Assembly (NCBI RefSeq): GCF_022698145.1
Contig: NZ_JALDAX010000003.1
Coordinates: 612,312 to 676,311, forward strand
Length of the DNA: 64,000 bases
From: Streptomyces spinosisporus
Lineage (GTDB): Bacteria; Actinomycetota; Actinomycetes; Streptomycetales; Streptomycetaceae
Direction: 5' to 3'
Below, piece by piece: positions 40,361-49,103 of the stretch. Made by a program: the position numbers and the translations under genes. Below the pieces are notes generated by a model. It did not search any database and was not told the origin of the DNA. It saw nothing but the letters and a program-made list of their open reading frames with translations. Each line of letters begins with the position of its first letter. The first letter of the stretch is position 1.

Positions 40361-41092
40361 ATGACCACGATCTTCCCGCCGCCGCAGAGGCTGGCGGAGG
40401 CGTTCGTCGACCTGGCCGCGAGCCCGGTCACCGCGGCCTCCGACCCCACCGGGCTGCTCGCCTGCCTCGCCCTGCACGGAAGCGAGCTGCTCGGTGACTG
40501 CGCCGCAGTCGTGCTGTACGCGCCCGACAAGAGCGGCCGCGTCGAGGTGGCCGGCGTCGGGGAGGACCTGATGCGCCTGGCGCACAGCGCGGTCGGCTGG
40601 GGCGAGGGGCCGGGGCAGGACGCCTTCGGCGGCCGTCCCGTCGCGGACACCGCTCTCGACGGCGGCCTGGCCCGCAGCAAGTGGCCGCGCTTCTCGGCCC
40701 GGGCCCTGGAGCTCGGCTACGGCCGCGTCGCCGCCCTGCCCCTGCGCGTCGGACAGGAAGCGTCGGGTGCCCTCGTACTGCTGGAACCCGGCAGCACACC
40801 ACTGCTGCCCCAGCTGCTGGCCCTGGGCCAGTCGCTGGCCGACGCCGCCGGCTGGGTCCTGGAGCGCAACCGGCAGCTGATCGAGACCCGTGCCCTGGCC
40901 GACCAGCTGGAGCACGCCCTGGTCAGCCGCGTCGTCATCGAACAGGCCAAGGGCACCCTCGCGGCCCGGCACGCCATCTCGGTCGACGAGGCCTTCCGCG
41001 TCCTGCGCGCCCACGCCCGCTCCAACCGCCGCCGCCTGTCGGACGTGGCCCGGGAGGTCGTGGACCGCACACTGGACCTGCCGACCGGGTAG
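40361..41092 (+). CDS. GAF-ANTAR regulator 2
   Basis: ATG 40361 gives 243 residues; an in-frame ATG at 40298 with GGGGGAG is a possible alternative. A GAF domain covers about 10-165 (DPTGLLACLALHGSELLGDCA, RVAALPLRVGQEASGALVLLE). A textbook ANTAR domain covers about 180-240 (LEHALVSRVVIEQAKGTLAA to FRVLRAHARSNRRRLSDVA). It probably arose by duplication from the preceding gene, and they may be partners. Confidence 0.85.
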   Translation: MTTIFPPPQRLAEAFVDLAASPVTAASDPTGLLACLALHGSELLGDCAAVVLYAPDKSGRVEVAGVGEDLMRLAHSAVGWGEGPGQDAFGGRPVADTALDGGLARSKWPRFSARALELGYGRVAALPLRVGQEASGALVLLEPGSTPLLPQLLALGQSLADAAGWVLERNRQLIETRALADQLEHALVSRVVIEQAKGTLAARHAISVDEAFRVLRAHARSNRRRLSDVAREVVDRTLDLPTG

Positions 41093-41308
41093 CCCACGCC
41101 CCGAAAACGGGATGCACGTCGAGTGACGGTCTCCCTACGCTGGACAGGCGCGGCGGAGCTGCCCACCTCCTCTTTCCGCAGGACAGGCATCACCTTGCGG
41201 ACTCAGGGCTACTCTCTACGCACCGACGGACGGCCGCCCTTCCCCCAGCGCCCCGTCGGGACAGCAATCCGACACCGCTCGTACTCACCCACGCCCACGG
41301 AGGCCCGG

Positions 41309-41611
41309 ATGGGCACCATCGTCATAGCCGGGACCGTCGTCCTGGTGCTCTTAGGATTCGGAAACCACGTCTGGTGGCTGGCCGCGGTCGCCGTTCTCTT
41401 CCTGTACACGCAGTACGGACGCAGCGGTTCCGCGGGCTCCGCCTCGCGCAGCTCCTCGTCCTCGTCCTCGGGGGGATCCTCGGCGGGTTCGATGCCCGGC
41501 ACCTACCAGGCCTACCGCAAGCGCCGTGACCAGCAGGCCAAGTGGGAGCGCCGCTACCGCCGCGAACGCCCCCTGGAGTCACGCCGGCAGGCACGCGAGA
41601 AGAGCAAGTAG
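41309..41611 (+). CDS. Small membrane protein with Ser/Gly linker and basic tail
   Basis: ATG 41309 with GGAGG upstream gives 100 residues. One or two hydrophobic helices at about 4-34 (TIVIAGTVVLVLLGFGNHVWW, LAAVAVLFLYTQYG), a low-complexity SSSSSSSGGSSAGS stretch and a very basic C-terminus (KWERRYRRERPLESRRQAREK). It is likely anchored with the basic tail in the cytoplasm. Not recognised. The 216 bases before it show no other supported gene. Confidence 0.6.
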   Translation: MGTIVIAGTVVLVLLGFGNHVWWLAAVAVLFLYTQYGRSGSAGSASRSSSSSSSGGSSAGSMPGTYQAYRKRRDQQAKWERRYRRERPLESRRQAREKSK

Positions 41612-41639
41612 CAGAAGGGCGAGCAGAAGCAAGGCTCAC

Positions 41640-42224
41640 CTACAGGCCGGGGGCGCCCCACACAGGGAACCACCGGCTCAGATCCTGCTCCATCCGCAGG
41701 TCGTCGCCGAGCGCCGCCTTCACCTGCAGTTCCAGTGCGTTGTCGCGTCGCTGCCCCGCACCGGGCAGCGGCGCGAACGGGTAGAACGTGCCGCGCTTGT
41801 AGAGGTAGACCAGCGCCAGGCTTCTGCCCCCCTCGGCCCTGAACCCGGCCAGCGAGCACAGCAGTTGCGGCCCGAAGCCGTTCACCTCCATCGAGCTGTT
41901 CACCGCGTGCAGATCGTTGACCAGCGCCGAGAGCTGGTCCGGGGAGCGGCGGGAGACCAGCCAGGAGTAGCCGTACTCGTCCTTGCCGAGCTCCACCGGG
42001 GGTCCGTCCCGGTCCGCGTCGGCGTCCAGCAGGGCCTGGACCTCGCGGTGGGTCTGTTCGAAGGCCGAGCCCTCGACCGTGGCGAAGCACACCGCGCCGG
42101 TGCCGGTCGGCGTGAAACCGGCCGCGGCCTGAAGGGTCACGGCCGCCGACGGCAGCGCGAAGAGCCGGTCCAGGTCGGGCAGGGCCGGTTTGGTGCGGCC
42201 GAGCAGGATGTCCAGCAGGCCCAT
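41640..42224 (-). CDS. pspAB: PspA-associated protein PspAB
   Basis: The 194-residue protein starts MGLLDILLGRTKPALPDLDRL, the conserved opening of the actinobacterial PspA-associated protein PspAB, and continues with ATVEGSAFEQTHREVQALLD and YGYSWLVSRRSPDQLSALVND. It is encoded 3 bases downstream of htpX, the association I recall for this family. The likely role is with PspA and HtpX in the cell-envelope stress response. No pspA gene is in the window. Confidence 0.85.
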   Translation of the reverse strand: MGLLDILLGRTKPALPDLDRLFALPSAAVTLQAAAGFTPTGTGAVCFATVEGSAFEQTHREVQALLDADADRDGPPVELGKDEYGYSWLVSRRSPDQLSALVNDLHAVNSSMEVNGFGPQLLCSLAGFRAEGGRSLALVYLYKRGTFYPFAPLPGAGQRRDNALELQVKAALGDDLRMEQDLSRWFPVWGAPGL

Positions 42225-42227
42225 GCA

Positions 42228-43145
42228 TCACGCCTTTCCGGGAGCGGGCGCCTCACCCAGCTCGGCGGAGATCCGTCCCAGCTGGTCGAGCCGCTGCTGC
42301 AGGGACGGGTGGGTGGAGAAGTACCGCTCGATGCCGGGCTCCTTGCCGGTGGCGGGTGTGAAGTAGAAGGCGTTGAAGGCCTGCGCGGTCCGCAGGTCCT
42401 TGGTGGGGATCCGCGCGATCTCGCCGGAGACCTTGGTCAGGGCGGAGGCCAGCGCCGAGGGCCGCCCGGTGAGCAGCGCCGCGGCCCGGTCGGCGGCCAG
42501 TTCGCGGTACCGCGACAGGGCCCTGATCAGCAGGAAGCTGATCGCGTACACGGCCGCCGACACCCCCATCACGGCGGCGAAGATCACCGCGGTGTTCTGG
42601 TCCCGGCGCCCTCCGCCGAACAGCTGCGAGTAGAAGGCGAACCGCACGATCAGGCCCGCGATCACACCGAGGAAGGACGCGATGGTGATCACGGCGACGT
42701 CCTTGTGCGCGACATGCGACAGCTCGTGCGCGAGCACGCCCTCCAGCTCGGCGGGCTCCAGCCGCCGCAGCAGTCCCGTGGTCACGCAGACGACGGCGTG
42801 GTCGGGGTTGCGCCCGGTGGCGAACGCGTTGGGCATGTCCATCTCGGACACGGCCACCACCGGCTTGGGCATGTCGGCGATCGCGCACAGCCGGTCGACC
42901 ACCGCGTGTAGCTCGGGGTACTCCTCGCGCTCCACGACCCGCCCGCGCATGGCGAACATCGCGATCCGGTCGGAGAACCAGAACTGTGCGACGAACAGCG
43001 CCGCCATCAGCACCACGACGAGCAGCCACGACTTCAGCAAAACGATCAGCGCGGCCACGAACGCCACGTACAGCAACCCGAGCAGGAACATCGTGACCGT
43101 CATCCGCACGGTCAGCCGCCGGTCGCTCCGGAAGCGACTCTGCAT
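42228..43145 (-). CDS. htpX: Zinc metalloprotease HtpX
   Basis: The 305-residue protein has two N-terminal transmembrane helices (about 13-55), the zinc-binding HELSH at 140-144, two more helices (about 150-205) and a YRELAADRAAALL segment giving the third zinc ligand (Glu). It is a membrane-embedded M48 protease that degrades misfolded membrane proteins. I chose the ATG at 43145, with GGGG 8 bases upstream, over ATG 43151, which is too close. It heads a two-gene operon with pspAB. Confidence 0.92.
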   Translation of the reverse strand: MQSRFRSDRRLTVRMTVTMFLLGLLYVAFVAALIVLLKSWLLVVVLMAALFVAQFWFSDRIAMFAMRGRVVEREEYPELHAVVDRLCAIADMPKPVVAVSEMDMPNAFATGRNPDHAVVCVTTGLLRRLEPAELEGVLAHELSHVAHKDVAVITIASFLGVIAGLIVRFAFYSQLFGGGRRDQNTAVIFAAVMGVSAAVYAISFLLIRALSRYRELAADRAAALLTGRPSALASALTKVSGEIARIPTKDLRTAQAFNAFYFTPATGKEPGIERYFSTHPSLQQRLDQLGRISAELGEAPAPGKA

Positions 43146-43257
43146 CTGCATCACCCCGCAGTCAGGCACTCGCCCCACTGCCAGTGTGCACCCGCCCTCT
43201 CCCATGAAGCGGTCCCGATCAGCCCTAGGAGCTGTAAAGGGTCCGGGCGGGTCGGGC

Positions 43258-43521
43258 CTAGTACGGAGCGCGGAACTGCGCGTACCCCAGGACCAGGATG
43301 ATCGCGGCGATGCTGCCCAGCACGATCGCCGTGGAGACCCAGGGGGAGCGGCGCCGGCCGACATGGTCGGGGTCGGCGCGGAAGGGCTGCGGCTCGGGCG
43401 GGTTCGCCTTCCAGCGCGCGGCCAGCATCCGCGCCCGCGCCGAGGGCTCCTTGTGCTCGGCGCCGTCGGCCCACCTCAGGTCGAACTCGCGCTCCTGGTC
43501 GTCGTGGTCGTGCTCGGGCAT
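43258..43521 (-). CDS. Small single-pass membrane protein
   Basis: ATG 43521 (87 residues; a GTG at 43530 is also possible). The N-terminal half is hydrophilic and His/Asp-rich (MPEHDHDDQEREFDLRWADG). One C-terminal transmembrane helix (STAIVLGSIAAIILVLGYAQF) follows. It lies between htpX and glnA, and I recall similar hypothetical proteins beside glnA in Streptomyces. No known function. Confidence 0.65.
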   Translation of the reverse strand: MPEHDHDDQEREFDLRWADGAEHKEPSARARMLAARWKANPPEPQPFRADPDHVGRRRSPWVSTAIVLGSIAAIILVLGYAQFRAPY

Positions 43522-43565
43522 CCTGTCCACCCCCGTGTCGTCCCATCGGCAGAATAGAACATACG

Positions 43566-43604
43566 CCCGTGCCCCCGCTGTCGTTACGACGGCGGGGGCA
43601 CGGG
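43566..43604 (-). terminator. glnA terminator
   Basis: CCCGTGCCCCCGCTGTCG at 43566-43583 pairs with CGACGGCGGGGGCACGGG at 43587-43604 (one G-T pair) around a TTA loop. It lies 24 bases past the glnA stop on the transcribed side. Confidence 0.85.
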
Positions 43605-43627
43605 CACTGCGACGGGTCAGGCGTGGA

Positions 43628-45037
43628 TCACACGTCGAAGTAGAGCTCGAACTCGTGCGGGTGCGGACGCAGCTGCAGCGGGGCGATCTCGTTCGTACGC
43701 TTGAAGTCGATCCACGTCTCGATCAGGTCGGACGTGAAGACGTCGCCCGCGAGCAGGAACTCGTGGTCGCGCTCCAGGGAGTCGAGAACGGCCGGCAGCG
43801 AGGTCGGGACCTGCGCGACGTTCGCGTGCTCCTCGGGAGCCAGCTCGTAGAGGTCCTTGTCGATCGGCTCGGCCGGCTCGATCTTGTTCTTGATGCCGTC
43901 GAGACCGGCGAGCAGCAGCGCCGAGAAGGCGAGGTACGGGTTGCCGGAGGAGTCGGGCGCGCGGAACTCGACACGCTTGGCCTTCGGGTTGGAGCCCGTG
44001 ATCGGGATGCGCATGGCGGCGGAGCGGTTGCGCTGCGAGTACACCAGGTTGATCGGCGCCTCGAAGCCCGGGACCAGGCGGTGGTAGGAGTTCACCGTCG
44101 GGTTGGTGAAGGCCAGCAGCGACGGGGCGTGCTTGAGGATGCCGCCGATGTAGTAGCGGGCGGTGTCCGACAGGCCCGCGTACCCGGCCTCGTCGTAGAA
44201 CAGCGGGTCGCCGCCCGACCACAGCGACTGGTGGACGTGCATGCCCGAGCCGTTGTCGCCGAAGATCGGCTTCGGCATGAAGGTCGCGGTCTTGCCGTTG
44301 CGCCAGGCGACGTTCTTCACGATGTACTTGAAGAGCTGCAGGTCGTCGGCGGCGGCGAGCAGGGTGTTGAACTTGTAGTTGATCTCCGCCTGGCCGGCGG
44401 TGCCCACCTCGTGGTGCTGGCGCTCGACCTTCAGGCCCTGCTTGTCCAGCTCCAGGGAGATCTCGGCGCGCAGGTCGGCGAAGTGGTCGACCGGCGGGAC
44501 CGGGAAGTAGCCGCCCTTGTAGCGGACCTTGTAGCCGCGGTTGTCCTCGAGGGCGCCGGTGTTCCAGGCGCCGGCCTCGGAGTCGATGTGGTAGAAGCTC
44601 TCGTTCGCCGTGGTGGCGAAGCGGACGGAGTCGAAGACGTAGAACTCGGCCTCGGGACCGAAGTACGCGGTGTCCGCGATCCCGGTCGACGCGAGGTAGG
44701 CCTCGGCCTTCTTGGCCACGTTGCGCGGGTCACGGGAGTACTGCTCGCCCGTGATCGGGTCGTGGATGAAGAAGTTGATGTTCAGCGTCTTGTCACGGCG
44801 GAAGGGGTCGACCCGGGCGGTCGACAGGTCCGCGCGCAGCGCCATGTCGGACTCGTGGATGGCCTGGAAACCACGGATCGACGAACCGTCGAACGCGAGC
44901 TCCTCGTCCGGGTCGAACGCCTCGACGGGCACCGTGAAGTGCTGCATGACGCCCGGCAGGTCGCAGAAGCGGACGTCGACGAACTTGACGTCCTCGTCCG
45001 CGATGAACTTCTTGGCCTCGTCGGCGTTCTGGAACAT
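43628..45037 (-). CDS. glnA: Glutamine synthetase type I
   Basis: The 469-residue enzyme starts at ATG 45037 with GGAGGAG 5 bases upstream. It makes glutamine from glutamate, ammonia and ATP and is the main route of ammonium assimilation. Visible signatures are [20 protein letters not shown], the glutamate/ATP-binding [32 protein letters not shown] and the adenylylation site Y397 in [11 protein letters not shown]. Length and motifs are those of the dodecameric GSI. The upstream region carries a GlnR-type operator (45133-45170), so it is regulated by nitrogen supply. Confidence 0.98.
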   Translation of the reverse strand: MFQNADEAKKFIADEDVKFVDVRFCDLPGVMQHFTVPVEAFDPDEELAFDGSSIRGFQAIHESDMALRADLSTARVDPFRRDKTLNINFFIHDPITGEQYSRDPRNVAKKAEAYLASTGIADTAYFGPEAEFYVFDSVRFATTANESFYHIDSEAGAWNTGALEDNRGYKVRYKGGYFPVPPVDHFADLRAEISLELDKQGLKVERQHHEVGTAGQAEINYKFNTLLAAADDLQLFKYIVKNVAWRNGKTATFMPKPIFGDNGSGMHVHQSLWSGGDPLFYDEAGYAGLSDTARYYIGGILKHAPSLLAFTNPTVNSYHRLVPGFEAPINLVYSQRNRSAAMRIPITGSNPKAKRVEFRAPDSSGNPYLAFSALLLAGLDGIKNKIEPAEPIDKDLYELAPEEHANVAQVPTSLPAVLDSLERDHEFLLAGDVFTSDLIETWIDFKRTNEIAPLQLRPHPHEFELYFDV

Positions 45038-45132
45038 CCAGCTCCTCCTACTCCCGACCGTCCCGCCGGGGTGGTAGTTCGTTGTGCGGCCAGTGCGGTG
45101 GCACACGCTGACCTCGACCCTAGGGACGCGTG

Positions 45133-45170
45133 ATTTCTCGGGCGTGACCCATTTGTTTCGCACAAGTTAA
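45133..45170 (-). promoter_or_regulatory. GlnR binding site of glnA
   Basis: On the minus strand four half-sites, TTAAC (45170-45166), GAAAC (45159-45155), GTCAC (45148-45144) and GAAAT (45137-45133), are each separated by exactly 6 bases. This is the GTnAC-N6-GAAAC-N6 double box known for GlnR in Streptomyces. It lies about 95 to 135 bases upstream of the glnA start codon. Confidence 0.88.
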
Positions 45171-45233
45171 CCGGGCCGAGTCCGGAGTACCCCACCTGTC
45201 CGGATCGCGAAACACCCGCAGTACCGTGGACGC

Positions 45234-45701
45234 GTGGACAACAGGGATGCAATCGGCTCATGGCTCTCGGGCCCCCGCGCGGCCGCGGAGGACGCCGGAG
45301 TCGAGTTCGGATACAGGGGTCAGCAGCTCGGTCTGCCGGAGGAGGGGCCGGGCTCGATCGCCCGCCCGGGCCGCCGGTTCGGGGCCCTGGCCGTCGACTG
45401 GGCACTGTGCCTCTTGATCGCATACGGTCTCATCACGCACGGTTACGACCAGGCGACCGGCAACTGGGCGCTGCTCGTCTTCCTCCTGCTTCATGTCCTG
45501 ACCGTCGGCACGATCGGCTTCACCCCGGGCAAGCGCCTGTTCGGGCTGCGCGTGGTCGCCCTGGACACCGGCCGTCCGAACCCCCTGCGGGCCGCACTGC
45601 GCTCGGTCCTGCTCTGCGTCGCCATCCCGGCCCTGATCTGGGACCGCGACGGCAGGGGCCTGCACGACCGGCTGGCGCGCACGGTTGAGGTCCGCATCTA
45701 G
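45234..45701 (+). CDS. RDD family membrane protein
   Basis: The 155-residue protein starts at GTG 45234, divergent from glnA. The motifs PGRRFGALAVDWALCLLIAYG, TVGTIGFTPGKRLFGLRVVAL and a late WDRDGRGLHDRLARTVEV are those of the RDD family. Three hydrophobic segments lie at about 50-70, 78-95 and 118-135. RDD proteins are small membrane proteins of uncertain role, with possible involvement in ion transport or osmotic response. Confidence 0.88.
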   Translation: MDNRDAIGSWLSGPRAAAEDAGVEFGYRGQQLGLPEEGPGSIARPGRRFGALAVDWALCLLIAYGLITHGYDQATGNWALLVFLLLHVLTVGTIGFTPGKRLFGLRVVALDTGRPNPLRAALRSVLLCVAIPALIWDRDGRGLHDRLARTVEVRI

Positions 45702-45714
45702 TATTTCCGCCGCA

Positions 45715-45767
45715 GCTACGGCGAAGGGGGCGACCGGATGTTCTCCGGTCGCCCCCTTCGCCGTAGC
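45715..45767. terminator. Perfect 23-bp bidirectional terminator
   Basis: A 23-bp perfect inverted repeat (45715-45737 with 45745-45767) around a 7-base loop lies between the convergent RDD and DUF4191 genes. It is the most stable hairpin noticed in the chromosome half and can terminate both transcripts. Confidence 0.9.
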
Positions 45768-45784
45768 AGGCCGTAGCGGGAAGG

Positions 45785-46483
45785 TCAGCGGGCCTTGCCG
45801 CCCTTGGGGAGCTTCATGCCCTTGGGCATCGGGCCCTTCGGCAGCGGCATGTTGCTCATCAGGTCGCCCATGGCGCGCAGCCGGTCGTTGGTGGCGGTCA
45901 CCTGCGGGCCGGTGAGCACGCGCGGCAGCTTGAGCATGGTGGTGCGTACCTTCTTCAGCTCCACCTGGCCTTCGCCGTGGCCCACGATGATGTCGTGCAC
46001 CGGCACGTCCACGACGATGCGGTTCATCTTCTTCTTCTCGGCGGCCAGCAGGCTCTTGACCCGGTTCGGGTTGCCCTCGGCGACCAGGACGATGCCGGCC
46101 TTGCCGACGGCCCGGTGGACCACGTCCTGATTGCGGTTCATGGCCACCGCGGGCGTCGTCGTCCAGCCCCGGCCGATGTTGTCCAACACCGCGGCCGCCG
46201 CGCCCGGCTGGCCCTCCATCTGCCCGAAGGCCGCCCGCTCGGCCCGGCGCCCGAAGACGATCGCCATCGCGAGGAAGGCGAGCAGCAGGCCCAGGATGCC
46301 GAGATAGATGGGGTGACCGATCAAGAAACCGATCGCGAGGAGGACACCGAGGACGACGATGCCGACCGCCGCGAGTACAAGACCGATCTTCTTGTCGGCC
46401 TTCCGCGTCATCTTGTAGGTCAGAGCGATCTGCTTCAGTCGCCCGGGGTTCGCAGCGTCCGCTGCAGGTTCCTTCCTCGCCAT
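45785..46483 (-). CDS. DUF4191 membrane protein
   Basis: The 232-residue protein starts at ATG 46483. A basic N-terminus (RLKQIALTYKMTRKADKKIG) is followed by two transmembrane helices (about 34-80) and a large cytoplasmic domain ending in a Gly/Pro/Lys-rich tail (PLPKGPMPKGMKLPKGGK). This is the DUF4191 family of actinobacteria, usually located beside lipA, as here. I infer no specific function. Confidence 0.87.
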   Translation of the reverse strand: MARKEPAADAANPGRLKQIALTYKMTRKADKKIGLVLAAVGIVVLGVLLAIGFLIGHPIYLGILGLLLAFLAMAIVFGRRAERAAFGQMEGQPGAAAAVLDNIGRGWTTTPAVAMNRNQDVVHRAVGKAGIVLVAEGNPNRVKSLLAAEKKKMNRIVVDVPVHDIIVGHGEGQVELKKVRTTMLKLPRVLTGPQVTATNDRLRAMGDLMSNMPLPKGPMPKGMKLPKGGKAR

Positions 46484-46543
46484 GTTCCGAAGTCTACGTG
46501 GCCCCGGGAGCGCCGTACGACGGCAGTGCCCCAAGTGTGGGGT

Positions 46544-46744
46544 TCAGGGGCGGGGGAGCAGGGTCTGGTCCAGCACGCGCTGGGCCTCGACCCGGTCCTT
46601 GGCGCGGCGGCGGTCCTCCAGGACGGAGGTCCAGGCGTTGCGGCGGGCGGTGCGCTGGCCCCCGCTCATGAGCAGCGACTCGACTGCACGCAGTGCAGTG
46701 GTGAAGGACGGGATGGCGGTGGCGCGAACGGGCGCGGCCTGCAT
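46544..46744 (-). CDS. Small conserved hypothetical protein near lipA
   Basis: ATG 46744 gives 66 residues (MQAAPVRATAIPSFTTALRAV, VESLLMSGGQRTARRNAWTSV, LEDRRRAKDRVEAQRVLDQTL). It is a basic helical protein without a recognised family. I recall a gene of this size between the DUF4191 and lipA genes in other Streptomyces. The next 268 bases up to lipA hold no other gene. Confidence 0.5.
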   Translation of the reverse strand: MQAAPVRATAIPSFTTALRAVESLLMSGGQRTARRNAWTSVLEDRRRAKDRVEAQRVLDQTLLPRP

Positions 46745-47012
46745 GGCGGAGGTCCCCCCTCGGAACGTCGGCGCAGGATCGGGGTGTACACCGGGGTGTA
46801 CGTGGTGTGATCCCAGGGTCACTGTTTGGTGTTACCAGGGCGTGACCCACCGGTCAAACGCCAATGAAGCCTTGATGCGGCGGCCTGAAACGCCGACGCG
46901 GCCCTGATGCCGTCCTCAGCTGCGAGGACGCTCAGGACCGCGTCAATCGGCCGCTACCGTGCAGTAGCTGCTTGTGCGCAGATTCACACGCGCCGAGTGG
47001 CACTCCGTGCCA

Positions 47013-47978
47013 TCAGACCGCCTGCGAGGCGACGTAGGCACCCCGCTTCTCGATGGCCATCTGGTAGAGACGGCCGGCGCGGTACGAGGAGCGCACCAGC
47101 GGTCCGGACATCACGCCGGAGAAGCCGATCTGCTCGGCCTCCTCCTTCAGCTCCACAAACTCCTGCGGCTTGACCCAGCGCTCCACGGGGTGGTGGCGCA
47201 CCGACGGGCGCAGGTACTGCGTGATGGTGACCAGCTCGCAGCCCGCCTCGTGCAGTTGCCGCAGCGCGTCGCTGATCTCCTCGCGGGTCTCGCCCATGCC
47301 GAGGATCAGGTTCGACTTGGTGACCAGGCCGTAGTCGCGGGCCTCGGTGATGACCTTCAGCGAGCGGTCGTAGCGGAAGCCGGGGCGGATGCGCTTGAAG
47401 ATCCGCGGCACCGTCTCGACGTTGTGCGCGAAGACCTCGGGGCGGGAGGAGAAGACCTCGGCGAGCTGCTCGGGGACCGCGTTGAAGTCGGGGGCGAGCA
47501 GTTCGACCTTGGTGTGCCCGCCCTCGCGGCCGGCGGTCTGGGCGTGGATCTGGCGCACGGTCTCGGCGTACAGCCAGGCGCCGCCGTCCTCCAGGTCGTC
47601 GCGGGCGACGCCCGTGATGGTGGCGTAGTTCAGGTCCATCGTGACCACGGACTCGCCGACGCGGCGCGGCTCGTCGACGTCCAGCGCCTCGGGCTTGCCG
47701 GTGTCGATCTGGCAGAAGTCGCAGCGCCGGGTGCACTGGTCGCCGCCGATGAGGAAGGTCGCCTCGCGGTCCTCCCAGCACTCGTAGATGTTCGGGCAGC
47801 CGGCTTCCTGGCAGACCGTGTGCAGTCCCTCGCTCTTCACGAGGTTCTGCATCTTCGTGTACTCGGGGCCCATTTTCGCCCGCGTCTTGATCCACTCGGG
47901 CTTGCGCTCGATGGGGGTCTGGCTGTTGCGGACCTCCAGGCGCAGCATCTTGCGTCCGTCGGGGGTGACTGCGGACAC
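47013..47978 (-). CDS. lipA: Lipoyl synthase
   Basis: The 321-residue radical SAM enzyme inserts two sulfurs into protein-bound octanoyl groups to make lipoamide. The auxiliary cluster motif is C56, C61 and C67 ([14 protein letters not shown]), and the radical SAM motif is C82-x3-C86-x2-C89 (CTRRCDFC). The late RSSYRAG segment supplies the conserved serine near the auxiliary cluster. Length is typical. It follows lipB on the same strand with a 73-base gap, and the lipoyl-dependent aceE and sucB lie about 10-16 kb away. Confidence 0.97.
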   Translation of the reverse strand: MSAVTPDGRKMLRLEVRNSQTPIERKPEWIKTRAKMGPEYTKMQNLVKSEGLHTVCQEAGCPNIYECWEDREATFLIGGDQCTRRCDFCQIDTGKPEALDVDEPRRVGESVVTMDLNYATITGVARDDLEDGGAWLYAETVRQIHAQTAGREGGHTKVELLAPDFNAVPEQLAEVFSSRPEVFAHNVETVPRIFKRIRPGFRYDRSLKVITEARDYGLVTKSNLILGMGETREEISDALRQLHEAGCELVTITQYLRPSVRHHPVERWVKPQEFVELKEEAEQIGFSGVMSGPLVRSSYRAGRLYQMAIEKRGAYVASQAV

Positions 47979-48051
47979 GACCGCTCCCTAGCGATTGATT
48001 CCTCGGCGTGCTCAAGCGTACGCCCGTTGATTTGAAAGCCCGCGGGCCGTC

Positions 48052-48852
48052 TCAGGCCGCCGGTGTCTTCTCGATCACCCTCGGCCTGAGGTCCGCGTTC
48101 TCCAGTACGGCCTGAAGGTGCCGCTCGACGACGGGCAGCACCTCGGCGATGGTGACGTCGCGGCCCAGCTCGTGCGCGAGGGAGGTGACGCCGGCGTCGC
48201 GGATGCCGCAGGGGATGATCTTGTCGAAGTTGGAGACGTCCGGGTTCACGTTCAGGGCGAAGCCGTGCATGGTGACGCCCTTGGCGACGCGGATGCCCAC
48301 GGCGCAGATCTTGCGGTCCTCGCGGCGCTGGCCGGCGTTGGAGGGCGCGTACTCGGGGCCGTTGAGCCGGGGGTCGAACTCCTCGTCGGTCAGCCGGGGG
48401 TCGAAGTCGAGCGAGAGGCCGCCGAGGGCCGGGCGCTGCTCCACCGGGTCGCCGAGGACCCACACGCCGGCCCGGCCCTCCACCCTGCTGGTCTCGATGC
48501 CGAACTCCGCGCAGACGCCGATCATGGCCTCCTCCAGCCGGCGCAGATGCGCGACCACGTCCACCGGGCGCGGAAGCTTCTGGATCGGGTAGCCCACCAG
48601 CTGGCCCGGGCCGTGCCAGGTGATCTTGCCGCCGCGGTCCACGTCGATGACCGGAGTGCCGTCCAGGGGGCGCTCGTTGTCCGCCGTGCGCCGGCCCGCC
48701 GTGTAGACCGGCGGATGCTCCAGGAGCAGCACGGTGTCCGGAACCTCGTCCGCGAAGCGTGCCGCGTGCACCCGGCGTTGCTCGTCCCAGGCCACCTGGT
48801 AGTCGACGGCCTCGGCACCGAATCCCATACGGACGAAACGCAGCTCACTCAC
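48052..48852 (-). CDS. lipB: Octanoyl transferase
   Basis: The 266-residue protein starts at GTG 48852 behind GGAGGCG. It moves octanoate from acyl-carrier protein to lipoyl domains. The catalytic C215 (IIPCGIRD) and K181 ([10 protein letters not shown]) are present, as are [17 protein letters not shown] and [10 protein letters not shown]. Residues about 135-178 are an insertion rich in Asp and Pro with a near duplicate (FDPRLTDEE and FDPRLNGPE), which lengthens it beyond the usual 210-240 residues. It precedes lipA. Confidence 0.96.
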   Translation of the reverse strand: MSELRFVRMGFGAEAVDYQVAWDEQRRVHAARFADEVPDTVLLLEHPPVYTAGRRTADNERPLDGTPVIDVDRGGKITWHGPGQLVGYPIQKLPRPVDVVAHLRRLEEAMIGVCAEFGIETSRVEGRAGVWVLGDPVEQRPALGGLSLDFDPRLTDEEFDPRLNGPEYAPSNAGQRREDRKICAVGIRVAKGVTMHGFALNVNPDVSNFDKIIPCGIRDAGVTSLAHELGRDVTIAEVLPVVERHLQAVLENADLRPRVIEKTPAA

Positions 48853-49103
48853 GGCAAGCGCCTCCCTAGAAGGTCGTAAGGCATGAAACATGCCTACGCC
48901 ACTGTACGACCGACCGTCTCGCGTCAGCTCCACGGGCAATCCTCACACGATCGGATGAACGAGCGGGGAAGTGTGCGATCGCCTGCTTACTCTCCGCTAC
49001 ATTCGCGCCGTTCGCAGAGGCCATAAGGGCTGCTCACAGGCAATCCGGGCACAACGGGGCCGACGGCCCCGCCAGGCCCGAAAGGCAGGAGACCGCACCG
49101 CAG

